Shown here piece after piece: positions 1 through 6,215 of a stretch of DNA of 6,247 bases; position 1 is the first letter of the stretch; every line of letters begins with the position of its first letter. This stretch comes from Ruminococcus sp. UBA4275 (GTDB lineage Bacteria; Bacillota; Clostridia; Oscillospirales; Ruminococcaceae), in contig DGVV01000004.1 of assembly GCA_002395085.1 (NCBI GenBank), positions 1-6,247 of the forward strand. Reading direction: 5' to 3'. The notes beneath the pieces are model-generated. The model made no database searches, was not told the DNA's origin, and was given only the letters and a program-made list of their open reading frames with translations. The position numbers and the translations under genes were made by a program.

Positions 1-5
1 AGACA

Positions 6-25
6 CTTTATCTACAAGCTGAAGC
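6..25 (+). repeat. 20-nt terminator-linked tag, left copy
   Basis: The sequence CTTTATCTACAAGCTGAAGC at this site recurs in inverted orientation at 6196-6215 with one mismatch (19 of 20 identical). Its last four bases form the start of the left arm of the terminator hairpin at 22-51. The same tag-plus-hairpin arrangement at both ends argues against chance. It is more likely a dispersed intergenic element of this genome than a transposon end, because no transposase lies between the copies. Confidence 0.55.
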
Positions 26-53
26 GGACGGCACTGAAACGCCGTCCGCTTTT
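22..53. terminator. Strong hairpin terminator, probably bidirectional
   Basis: A perfect 11-bp GC-rich stem (22-32 paired with 41-51) encloses an 8-nt loop (33-40). Read on the plus strand it is followed by a short T run (50-53), which suits a gene entering from the left of the window. Read on the minus strand it begins a few bases after the TAA stop (56-58) of the permease-hydrolase gene, preceded by AAAA but with no clean T run after it. It probably terminates transcription from both sides. The outer edge is joined to a 20-nt tag that recurs at the other end of the window. Confidence 0.75.
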
Positions 54-55
54 GG

Positions 56-3000
56 TTATTCGGTTGTCTCTGCGAGGAAACTGAGGATCGCATCTGCGAC
101 TTCATCGGGCTTTCGTGCATAGAAAAGACCGTGTTCGCTGCCGATGGATATGAGCCTGCAATTACCGCACTGCTCCAGAAAAGGCTTCAGTATATTGTCG
201 TAAATATCCTGATACATCCAGCTGTCGCGCTGCCATTCGGCTTTTGCAGCCGTTGCAGGATCCCGCTTCGGCGTAAGGCCGGCAGCGCGCATATCTGCAT
301 TCGTGGATTCATAATTTTCACGAATCTGCTCCTCGCTCGTATACATGGTCGAGAAATAGAGCTTGGGGGTATCAGTCGGCTGCAAGACCGCCCGCAGGTC
401 GTGCGCGGCATCGGCTTCATTCAGGGTCTCGGACAGATTGGCAGCCGTGTAGGTCCGGTTCTCGCATCGTTTCCAGAGTGCGATTTCCTCATCGTTAAAG
501 AGCGATCTGCCGTATGAACCGTCGCCATTCGGGGACGGGAACAGTCTGTCAAGACCGAGCCATGTGCGCAGTTTCAGTTTGCGCGCCTGCGCAGCAGCTT
601 CGCCCTCCGGATGCTCCTCCTCGGTGTACATCATCCAGAAGTCATCCTTCATGAGCCATGTGCCGTCCAGAAATACGATTGCCTCGACTTCATCGGGATA
701 TTTCGCCTGCCACCAGAGCGCATAGTAGCTGCCGTAGGAATGAACCATGAGAACATAGGGCGCTGTGAAGCCTGCGTTTTTCAGACCTGTGCGGTAATCC
801 TCCACGACTTGTTCCAGCGTCTGGGTTTTGCAGGTATCATCGCTGAAGCCGTAGCCTGCGCGGTCAGGATAGACCAGCGTATTCTCTTTGCCGAGGCGCG
901 CATTGAGTTCTTTCGTGATGATCGGGAAGCAATTCACGCCCATGCCTGCAATTCCGACAATCGTATGCTTGCCGTTCTGAGCGCCGGTGCTGTAGACATT
1001 GATCTTTTTGTCTGCGCCGTCCACGAGATTGAGATAGCCTGCTTTTTCGTATTCCCTGCGGTCAATGTGATACGCGGTGACACTGTAGATCCGCAGCCCG
1101 CCGATCACCAGCACCGCTGCACCCGCCGCCGCGATCAAAGTATTGCGGAGCAGATGCGATTTTCTGGTGTCGAGCTGCATCTCTGTGCCGCGGATCTGCT
1201 CAGAAAGGCTGTCGGTATTCTGTGCCCGCAGCATGACAAGCGATGTGACACAGCCCGCCGCAAATGCCGTCAGTGCAGAAAGCATGATCCGGATGAACGG
1301 TGTGATATGATCTATGTGGATCATATTGATGAGCATTTTTCTGGTTTCTTCGCCCTCATCGACAAAGGAAGCGTTGATGAGCGCCGTCAGAACGAATTGT
1401 GCGCCGAAGACCACGACTGCACAGATCACCGCGGAGATGATCGCCGCCGCGCCGGTGAATTGCAGGCACTCGATGACCGCCATGCGGTCAAGCTGTTTGT
1501 CGGTCATGCCCACGCATTGCAGCGATGCCAGCTCACTGCGGCGGTTTGCGATACCCGTGGAAATAATATTCAGCAGATTGATGAGCGCCGCCAGTGCAAT
1601 CAGGAGATTGAGAACCAGCATACCCGCACGGAAAGCTGCCATGATACTGTGTGTTTTCCACTTCAGCTCGTAAAGGTTTATCATGCTGCCTTCTACGGTA
1701 TTCACGAAATCCGAATGCTCCATGAACCAATCCTGCGCTTTTTTCATATCCGCAGCGTTGTACCGGTATTCGCCGGTGCCGGTTTTGACAAGGGCAAATG
1801 ATGCATCGTGATTCATGTACTGTACACCGTACCATTCCGGCGCAATTGTTTCATACGTCTCAAGCGCGCCGATCAGCAGAAAATGGCCGGCTGATTCAAA
1901 ATGCTTATTTTTTTCCAGCGATACCGTTCCGATGATTTCGACGGTATGGTCCTTTTTCTCTTGTGTACAAGTCTGTATAATCTCTTTGTGGCTCATATTT
2001 TCAATGTCTGCGTCTTCCGGAAGCTTCATAAAAAAACTGGTAAGCGTCACAGAACCGCTTTGCAGTTTTTCTGCATACTTCCCGGCATCGTTGCAGCTCA
2101 GATTGTAAACATATCCGCCGGAGCTGCACAGATCGTCATAGCTGATCTGCGCATCTGCGCCGAAATACTGCGTGTAGGCTTCCCGGTTGACATAACACAC
2201 CAGTATTTGCTCTTTGTCATCTTCCGTATGCAGCCCAACGGTCTGGGGCAGAGACAAAGCGATGTGTTCAAACAGACCGCTTGCTGCAAGTTCTTCGGCT
2301 GCATCAGTATAGCTGATGCCTTTCTGATAATTGCCGATTGGCATAATAAAATCAACATTGGCTGCTTCTTCTTCCGTGAGCCCCAGCCCCACTGTCGGGA
2401 GAAAATTGGTGATGCTGCGCTCGATTGTCTCTGTCAGGCTGGAAAACAGCGAAAACAGCGTGATCGAAACCGTCAGCGTCAGCACCGTAATGGCAAAGCG
2501 CTTCTTCTGCCGCCTTGCATTGCGGGAGGCGATGCTGCCCGAAATGCCGAACAGCAGACCCGAAAGCGTGCGCTTTTTGACCTTCTCCACCGTGTCGGCA
2601 CGGGTGGTGATCGCTTCCATCGGCGTCTTTTTGATGACGCGCATTCCGACACCGTAAGCGGAAAGGAATACCCATACAACACCGACTGCTGCCGCAATCA
2701 GCAGCATTTTCCAGTCCACGGTGAATAACAGGTTGAGGTCGAAAATGGAAACCTGCGGAAACAGCTCGGCAATGCCAGCCCGCAGCAGCACATTGAACAT
2801 CAGATACGCAAGGCCGGTGCCTGCGATCAGCGCAAGCGGGATACCGATGCCGCAGAGCCGCAGTCCTTCCAGCGTGATGATGCGGACGATCTGTTCCGGC
2901 GTTGCGCCGATCGACTGCAATACGCCGTAATGCCGTTCGCGCTCCTTGGAGGAAACCTCAAACGCCGTATCAATGATGAGGCGCAGCGCAAACGCAATCA

Positions 3001-3496
3001 GGATTGCGAAAATGAAGAAGATACAGAAGATCCGCAGCTTGACCAGATGCGCGCCGTCGTAGACGCCGTCAAGCTTCATGAGATTGTCGTTCCATTCATA
3101 CGAGCCGTGCATACTGCTATTCTTGCTGCGCTCGTATTTTTCCGGCGCGCCGATCTTCTGTGCGGCTTTTTGCAGCCACAGCTCACGGTCTCCGATGTCG
3201 CTGCTGAACAGCACATAAGCCGAGATGCCGTCCGGTTTGGCTTCCAGATTCACGGAGCGGACTTCCGCAAAATCCGCCAGTGCCCTGGCCTGTTCCTCGG
3301 TCAGTTCGCTGAACAGCAGATGAAAGGGGGCGGAGGAGAAACAGACGTTCTCAAGACAGTTCATGCAGACGCTGTAGAGAACAAAAATCATCGTGATGAC
3401 GGCAACCGCCGCCGTGATGCTGACAGTCGTGAACACCGACTGCCGCTTCTGCGCTTTGATATAGCGGGATGCAAGGAGATTTTCATAGCTTATCAT
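56..3496 (-). CDS. FtsX-type ABC permease fused to a C-terminal alpha/beta hydrolase
   Basis: This 1146-residue membrane protein is the permease partner of the ATPase encoded just upstream. Residues 1-772 form two FtsX-like halves. The first has a membrane segment at about 21-44, an outer domain at about 45-152, then segments at 153-178, 213-238 and 262-285. The second has a segment at 333-353, an outer domain at about 354-618, then segments at 620-648, 677-706 and 734-756. Each half carries the typical cytoplasmic coupling stretch: ERERHYGVLQSIGAT near 185-199 and NRRSELASLQCVGMT near 651-665. A ninth segment (784-806) leads into an alpha/beta hydrolase with DRAGYGFSD (878-886), VHSYGS (918-923, Ser920 as likely nucleophile) and EHG (His1122). 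The ATG at 3496 was chosen because GGAGGAGG lies 9 nt upstream and the protein then begins as permeases do. The frame continues up to 3595, but that part overlaps the ATPase and looks non-protein-like. The transported substrate is not evident. Confidence 0.9.
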   Translation of the reverse strand: MISYENLLASRYIKAQKRQSVFTTVSITAAVAVITMIFVLYSVCMNCLENVCFSSAPFHLLFSELTEEQARALADFAEVRSVNLEAKPDGISAYVLFSSDIGDRELWLQKAAQKIGAPEKYERSKNSSMHGSYEWNDNLMKLDGVYDGAHLVKLRIFCIFFIFAILIAFALRLIIDTAFEVSSKERERHYGVLQSIGATPEQIVRIITLEGLRLCGIGIPLALIAGTGLAYLMFNVLLRAGIAELFPQVSIFDLNLLFTVDWKMLLIAAAVGVVWVFLSAYGVGMRVIKKTPMEAITTRADTVEKVKKRTLSGLLFGISGSIASRNARRQKKRFAITVLTLTVSITLFSLFSSLTETIERSITNFLPTVGLGLTEEEAANVDFIMPIGNYQKGISYTDAAEELAASGLFEHIALSLPQTVGLHTEDDKEQILVCYVNREAYTQYFGADAQISYDDLCSSGGYVYNLSCNDAGKYAEKLQSGSVTLTSFFMKLPEDADIENMSHKEIIQTCTQEKKDHTVEIIGTVSLEKNKHFESAGHFLLIGALETYETIAPEWYGVQYMNHDASFALVKTGTGEYRYNAADMKKAQDWFMEHSDFVNTVEGSMINLYELKWKTHSIMAAFRAGMLVLNLLIALAALINLLNIISTGIANRRSELASLQCVGMTDKQLDRMAVIECLQFTGAAAIISAVICAVVVFGAQFVLTALINASFVDEGEETRKMLINMIHIDHITPFIRIMLSALTAFAAGCVTSLVMLRAQNTDSLSEQIRGTEMQLDTRKSHLLRNTLIAAAGAAVLVIGGLRIYSVTAYHIDRREYEKAGYLNLVDGADKKINVYSTGAQNGKHTIVGIAGMGVNCFPIITKELNARLGKENTLVYPDRAGYGFSDDTCKTQTLEQVVEDYRTGLKNAGFTAPYVLMVHSYGSYYALWWQAKYPDEVEAIVFLDGTWLMKDDFWMMYTEEEHPEGEAAAQARKLKLRTWLGLDRLFPSPNGDGSYGRSLFNDEEIALWKRCENRTYTAANLSETLNEADAAHDLRAVLQPTDTPKLYFSTMYTSEEQIRENYESTNADMRAAGLTPKRDPATAAKAEWQRDSWMYQDIYDNILKPFLEQCGNCRLISIGSEHGLFYARKPDEVADAILSFLAETTE
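59..1180 (-). other. Alpha/beta-hydrolase module of the fusion (residues 773-1146)
   Basis: This is the part of the fusion beyond the normal end of an FtsX permease. Met773 sits directly after SLSEQIRGTE, which looks like a typical permease C-terminus, so this module could once have been its own gene starting there. Only a weak GAG precedes that ATG, so independent initiation is doubtful. The module has a membrane anchor (784-806), an oxyanion-loop-like GIAGMG (848-853), the family motif DRAGYGFS (878-885), the nucleophile elbow HSYGS (Ser920; the usual leading Gly is Val918) and a late His1122. The acid is uncertain: Asp944 in FLDGTW, or Glu1055/Glu1056 after a later strand. Eight preceding membrane segments with a cytoplasmic N-terminus would place it outside. 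It resembles proline-iminopeptidase or esterase-type folds, but the substrate cannot be read from sequence. Confidence 0.8.
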
Positions 3497-3497
3497 A

Positions 3498-4196
3498 TCA
3501 GGTCGCCTCCTCCGGTGATGACATGGTTTCATCGGAGATGATTTTGCCGTCGCGCAGCACGATGATGCGGTCACACTGTTCCGCGATGTTTTCATCGTGT
3601 GTGATGATAAGAATGGTCTGTTTCAGTTCGCGGTTTGAACGGCGGAACAGCTCCATGATCTCGGCACTGTTTTTACTGTCGAGATTGCCGGTCGGTTCAT
3701 CCGCAAGGATGACCTGCGGCGACGTGAAGATTGCCCGCCCGATTGACACTCTCTGCTGCTGACCGCCGGACATCTGCGAGGGAAGATGATTCCGGCGTGC
3801 TTCCAGTCCAAGCATACCGAGGATCTTTTCGAGATGCGCCTTGTCCGGCTTTCTGCCGTCCATCAGCACAGGCAGCGTGATATTTTCCTCCGCCGTCAGC
3901 ACGGGGATCAGATTGTAAAACTGATAGATCAGCCCGACCTGTCTGCGGCGGAAGATCGCAAGTTCGCGGTTATTCTGCCGGAAAACATCCTGACCGTCCA
4001 GAAAGATCTTGCCGGAGGTGGGACGGTCTACTGCACCGATCATGTGCAGCAGAGTCGATTTGCCCGAACCGCTTGCACCGATGATTGCAACCATCTGTCC
4101 TTTCGGAACGCTGAACGATACGCCGTCAACTGCGCGGACCTCGTTCTCGCCCTTGCCGTATACCTTGCAAAGATTTTCTACTCTCAAAACTTCCAT
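3498..4196 (-). CDS. ABC transporter ATP-binding protein, MacB/LolD-type
   Basis: This 232-residue cytoplasmic ATPase is of the class that pairs with FtsX-type permeases and drives export or mechanotransmission. All expected motifs are present: Walker A GASGSGKST (40-48), Q-loop Gln92 in YQFYNLIP, signature MSGGQQQR (142-149, with Met in place of the usual Leu), Walker B VILADEP (162-168, catalytic Glu167), D-loop GNLD (170-173) and H-loop His200. The length is normal for a stand-alone domain. The ATG start is supported by AAAGGAGG 7 nt upstream. It is the first gene of the operon. Its TGA is separated from the permease ATG by a single base, and the permease ribosome binding site lies inside its last codons, so the two are very probably translationally coupled. 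Confidence 0.95.
   Translation of the reverse strand: MEVLRVENLCKVYGKGENEVRAVDGVSFSVPKGQMVAIIGASGSGKSTLLHMIGAVDRPTSGKIFLDGQDVFRQNNRELAIFRRRQVGLIYQFYNLIPVLTAEENITLPVLMDGRKPDKAHLEKILGMLGLEARRNHLPSQMSGGQQQRVSIGRAIFTSPQVILADEPTGNLDSKNSAEIMELFRRSNRELKQTILIITHDENIAEQCDRIIVLRDGKIISDETMSSPEEAT
3506..3513 (-). promoter_or_regulatory. Ribosome binding site of the permease-hydrolase gene
   Basis: GGAGGAGG on the minus strand lies inside the end of the ATPase gene, 9 nt before the ATG at 3496. It decides the permease start against the in-frame upstream Met at 3595. Confidence 0.8.
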
Positions 4197-4203
4197 GGCA
4201 ATG

Positions 4204-4211
4204 CCTCCTTT
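4204..4211 (-). promoter_or_regulatory. Ribosome binding site of the ABC ATPase gene
   Basis: AAAGGAGG on the minus strand, 7 nt before the ATG at 4196, is a near-ideal Shine-Dalgarno sequence. Confidence 0.85.
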
Positions 4212-4226
4212 GTGGTTGTTGATCTT

Positions 4227-4255
4227 ATTATAGCATACAGATCTGACAGATTCAT
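4227..4255 (-). promoter_or_regulatory. Extended -10 promoter of the ABC operon
   Basis: On the minus strand a perfect extended -10, TGCTATAAT, occupies 4235-4227. It is about 30 nt from the ATPase start codon, leaving room for a short leader with the ribosome binding site. The region 17 nt further upstream (4250-4255, ATGAAT) is a poor -35 match, which fits an extended -10 promoter or one needing an activator. The -35 region lies within a perfect inverted repeat (4248-4266). Confidence 0.7.
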
Positions 4256-4266
4256 TATTTGAATCT
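4248..4266. promoter_or_regulatory. Candidate operator: 7-5-7 inverted repeat
   Basis: AGATTCA and TGAATCT form a perfect 7-bp inverted repeat around a 5-nt AT spacer. It covers the -35 region of the minus-strand ABC promoter and lies about 55-75 bp upstream of the divergent regulator promoter. Its size and symmetry suit a dimeric helix-turn-helix regulator such as the XRE protein encoded next door. Binding is inferred, not shown. A hexamer ACAGAT also occurs twice nearby (4237-4242 and 4246-4251). Confidence 0.5.
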
Positions 4267-4319
4267 TACAGTTTTGTCATATTGCGATCCGGAGGGCTGC
4301 TTCCGCAACAGCCGGTTGC

Positions 4320-4349
4320 TTGACGGAACAGGTCTCCCCGTGCTATAAT
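4320..4349 (+). promoter_or_regulatory. Promoter of the XRE regulator gene
   Basis: TTGACG (4320-4325) and TATAAT (4344-4349) are separated by 18 nt, and a TGC extension (4341-4343) precedes the -10. This is a strong sigma-A type promoter. Initiation near 4356 would give a very short leader that still contains the ribosome binding site. A 5-5-5 inverted repeat (GCAAC 4305-4309, GTTGC 4315-4319) abuts the -35 and might serve autoregulation. Confidence 0.8.
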
Positions 4350-4356
4350 CAATCAC

Positions 4357-4363
4357 AGGAGGG
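4357..4363 (+). promoter_or_regulatory. Ribosome binding site of the XRE regulator gene
   Basis: AGGAGGG lies 8 nt before the ATG at 4372. It rules out the out-of-frame ATG at 4364, which touches it. Confidence 0.85.
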
Positions 4364-4371
4364 ATGCCTTT

Positions 4372-5136
4372 ATGGAAACGAAAACAGTCTTACACGATTT
4401 GCGCACCAAAGCCGGCTTATCTCAGGATGCCCTTGCCGGAAAAGTCTTTGTGACGCGGCAGGCGGTCAGCCGCTGGGAAACCGGCGAGACCGTTCCGAAC
4501 ACCGAAACGCTGAAACTGCTGTCCGGCATCTTCGGCGTGTCCATCAATACGCTGCTGGGTTCTCCGCGCCAGCTTGTCTGCCAGTGCTGCGGAATGCCGC
4601 TGGATGATACGATGGTCAGCCGCGAAAAGGACGGCTCCAGCAATGACGACTTCTGCAAATGGTGCTACGCGGACGGGCATTTTATGTACAGCAATCTGGA
4701 GGATCTCATTGAGGTCTGTACGCAGCACATGGTCAGCGATGAACATCCGGAGGCGCAGGTGCGGGCCTATTTGCAGGAGACACTTCCGCAGCTTGCTTAC
4801 TGGAAACAGCACGATGCTTACAGCGACGGCGGCGAAATGGATGCTCTCAGACAATTCCTGACCGATGCGGTGAATGCACTGCACATCGCGGGAATGCCAA
4901 AGGCGGAGAAGCTGAATGCTCTGGTCGGCGGATTTGTCAATCTCGCTTATAAGCTGCCCGGCGGCGAATCCGTGAAGTTTCTGGACGATCAGGCGACCTA
5001 TCTGGGCTGTCAGCTTGCGCATGAAACTGTGCCGAATCAGTTTTTCGGCGTCATCGGCAATGCGGATTTTCTGCTGGTCTGCACCTATACGGGGCAGGGG
5101 GAAAATCCTGAACTGCTGCTGTATCAGAAGCACTGA
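4372..5136 (+). CDS. XRE-family transcriptional regulator with zinc ribbon and unrecognised C-terminal domain
   Basis: This 254-residue cytoplasmic protein is probably a DNA-binding regulator. Residues 5-62 form a classic Cro/C1-type helix-turn-helix domain (LRTKAGLSQDALA, then VTRQAVSRWETGETVPNTET). Residues 70-120 match a putative zinc-ribbon domain: Cys70-x2-Cys73 in CQCCGMPL and Cys95-x2-Cys98 in FCKWCYADG, with further cysteines at 72 and 116. A charged linker leads to a C-terminal domain (about 155-254) that I recognise only as a type seen in Firmicute proteins of this architecture, without known function. The gene is divergent from the ABC operon, and the shared 175-bp region holds promoters for both plus an inverted repeat. 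That suggests it controls the operon and possibly itself. The cysteines may bind zinc or sense metal or redox state, but this is inference. No convincing terminator follows. Confidence 0.9.
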   Translation: METKTVLHDLRTKAGLSQDALAGKVFVTRQAVSRWETGETVPNTETLKLLSGIFGVSINTLLGSPRQLVCQCCGMPLDDTMVSREKDGSSNDDFCKWCYADGHFMYSNLEDLIEVCTQHMVSDEHPEAQVRAYLQETLPQLAYWKQHDAYSDGGEMDALRQFLTDAVNALHIAGMPKAEKLNALVGGFVNLAYKLPGGESVKFLDDQATYLGCQLAHETVPNQFFGVIGNADFLLVCTYTGQGENPELLLYQKH

Positions 5137-5231
5137 TTGGAATCCCAATACGGGCGCTCGTTTTATATTGATGATATTGCTTGATTTTAATAGCCGCCTG
5201 AATTGTTATCAGCCCATCGTATCTGCTGCGG

Positions 5232-5260
5232 TTGATTTTCTCTGCAATTTGTGGTATAAT
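5232..5260 (+). promoter_or_regulatory. Promoter of the membrane-anchored protein gene
   Basis: TTGATT (5232-5237) and a perfect TATAAT (5255-5260) are exactly 17 nt apart, with TG two bases before the -10. Initiation near 5267 would give a leader of about 114 nt. This indicates that the downstream gene is transcribed on its own and not only by read-through from the regulator. Bases 5137-5231 hold no gene or strong hairpin; only a weak 5-bp stem was seen just after the regulator stop. Confidence 0.75.
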
Positions 5261-5364
5261 AAATAAGATATGCTGCGAACCGGTCATACGGCGCGGACAA
5301 TAATTGGAGCTGTGATGTTTGTTTTTCTTCTCATCTTCTCTTGACAGGAGCAGCTGCACGGATT

Positions 5365-5370
5365 GAGAGG
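5365..5370 (+). promoter_or_regulatory. Ribosome binding site deciding the start at 5381
   Basis: GAGAGG lies 10 nt before the ATG at 5381. It overlaps the in-frame TTG at 5363, so the shorter form beginning MKTLLLVLG is preferred. Confidence 0.65.
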
Positions 5371-5380
5371 AAATCAAATC

Positions 5381-6169
5381 ATGAAAACGCTGCTGCTGGT
5401 GCTGGGTATTTTGTTTGCACTGATTCTGCTGATTGTGTGCGCGCTGACCTTCTTCAGCTACCGGAATAATCAAACTATGCAGGAGATGATCCGCCGTGCG
5501 TGCGGCTGCGTCCGCGAACGCTTTCCGCTGACAGAACGGGATGCAGGGGAATATGCCGACCTGCGGCTGTACGGTATTCTGCGGTTTCGTGTGAAGCAGT
5601 ATGATGCGAAGGAACTCGGAAATGTCTCCGTCATGACCGCGAATATGGGCTTCATGCAGATGGTCTCCTTTATGCTGACGCCTGCCGGAAGAAAAGTGCC
5701 GCTTTGTACGCTCGATTTTATGTACATTCTCGGTAAACGCAAATCCTATGTGGAGTTCTATGATCTTGTGACGGATACCCGTGCGGAAGCCTATCAGAAT
5801 GTTCTCGCACAGCTCTCTGCCATGCGGGCGCGCTATGCAGATCTGCCGGAACTGACACCTGCACCTGCCTGGTATGACCATCTCCTGAGCATTGCCATGC
5901 ATAAGCAGCTCCATGCTTCTCAGGATGCGCGCAATGCGGATATGTTCTGCGATGCCCTCTGCACTTGGCTCGATGCCGCAAAGGCAGCGCCGCTTGCTTC
6001 GGCTGAGGAGACCGCTGCGCAGCTTCAGATCATTCAGCAGTACAGCGATCAGCTTATCTCAAAGGGCGGCATCTCAACCGATGTCTTCAAGAAGGCTATG
6101 GGCGCAGAGAAAACCCGCGATTTCTTTGACCGTGTGTTCTTTGGAATCAGCAATTACCGTGTATCATGA
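5381..6169 (+). CDS. Membrane-anchored protein with remote resemblance to ferredoxin-dependent bilin reductases
   Basis: This 262-residue protein has one N-terminal membrane segment (residues 3-25) and a mixed alpha/beta soluble domain. I do not recognise it with certainty. From memory of the family, several stretches line up with ferredoxin-dependent bilin reductases. VPLCTLDF (106-113) matches the LPxFGxDL segment and would place Asp112 at the catalytic Asp (Asp105 of PcyA). YVEFYDL (123-129) matches the following strand. The C-terminus QQYSDQLIS...FKKAMGAEKTRDFFDRVFFG (219-255) follows the family's closing pattern of Tyr, FG/LG, an acidic pair and a final aromatic-rich helix. The PcyA His88 position appears to be Val95. 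The N-terminal anchor is unusual for that family, which is soluble. No bilin-related neighbour is present. It could instead be an unrelated anchored protein. Its own promoter and ribosome binding site support it as a real gene. Confidence 0.85.
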   Translation: MKTLLLVLGILFALILLIVCALTFFSYRNNQTMQEMIRRACGCVRERFPLTERDAGEYADLRLYGILRFRVKQYDAKELGNVSVMTANMGFMQMVSFMLTPAGRKVPLCTLDFMYILGKRKSYVEFYDLVTDTRAEAYQNVLAQLSAMRARYADLPELTPAPAWYDHLLSIAMHKQLHASQDARNADMFCDALCTWLDAAKAAPLASAEETAAQLQIIQQYSDQLISKGGISTDVFKKAMGAEKTRDFFDRVFFGISNYRVS

Positions 6170-6173
6170 TGCA

Positions 6174-6199
6174 AAGCCGTCGGATGTGTCCGGCGGCTT
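6174..6199. terminator. Hairpin terminator after the last gene, possibly bidirectional
   Basis: An 11-bp stem (6174-6184 with 6189-6199, including one G-U pair) closes a 4-nt loop, beginning 5 nt after the TGA of the preceding gene. The plus-strand tail is not a clean T run, so termination in that direction may be weak. On the minus strand it is followed by a short CTTTG, so it may also serve a convergent gene beyond the window. Confidence 0.55.
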
Positions 6200-6215
6200 C
6201 AGCTTGTCGATAAAG
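6196..6215 (-). repeat. 20-nt terminator-linked tag, right copy
   Basis: On the minus strand this reads CTTTATCGACAAGCTGAAGC, differing at one base from the left copy at 6-25 and facing it in inverted orientation. As on the left, the tag runs directly into a GC-rich hairpin and lies on the side away from the window's genes. Confidence 0.55.

Noticed and set aside
1..84. Possible C-terminal end of a plus-strand gene entering from the left
   Set aside because: One frame is open to about base 84, but it runs through the terminator hairpin and into the coding end of the permease gene, and the tag is shared with an intergenic site at the other end. A non-coding terminator region is more likely.
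611..1801. Long plus-strand open frame of 396 codons opposite the permease
   Set aside because: It is antisense to a clearly real gene, is very rich in His, Cys and Arg, and matches no family I know. It is a shadow of the codon use of the minus-strand gene.
1901..2728. Plus-strand open frame of 275 codons opposite the permease
   Set aside because: It has the same shadow composition as the other antisense frames, with no promoter or ribosome binding site.
3497..3595. N-terminal extension of the permease frame up to an upstream Met
   Set aside because: It lies wholly over the ATPase coding region, is rich in Arg, Ser and Cys in a non-membrane pattern, and the ATG at 3496 has a much better ribosome binding site and a family-like N-terminus.
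5134..5147. Terminator directly after the regulator gene
   Set aside because: Only a 5-bp stem (ATTGG with CCAAT) is present and no T run follows directly, too weak to call.
5341..5346. Perfect TTGACA as a second promoter -35 before the last gene
   Set aside because: No -10-like sequence occurs at the proper distance; that region is the ribosome binding site.
5051..5914. Minus-strand open frame of 287 codons spanning the regulator end and the last gene
   Set aside because: It crosses an intergenic promoter region and two real genes in antisense, with His/Gln/Arg-rich composition and no family features.
6..6215. Terminal inverted repeats of a transposon
   Set aside because: No transposase, integrase or target-site duplication is visible, and each copy is joined to a terminator-like hairpin just past a gene end.
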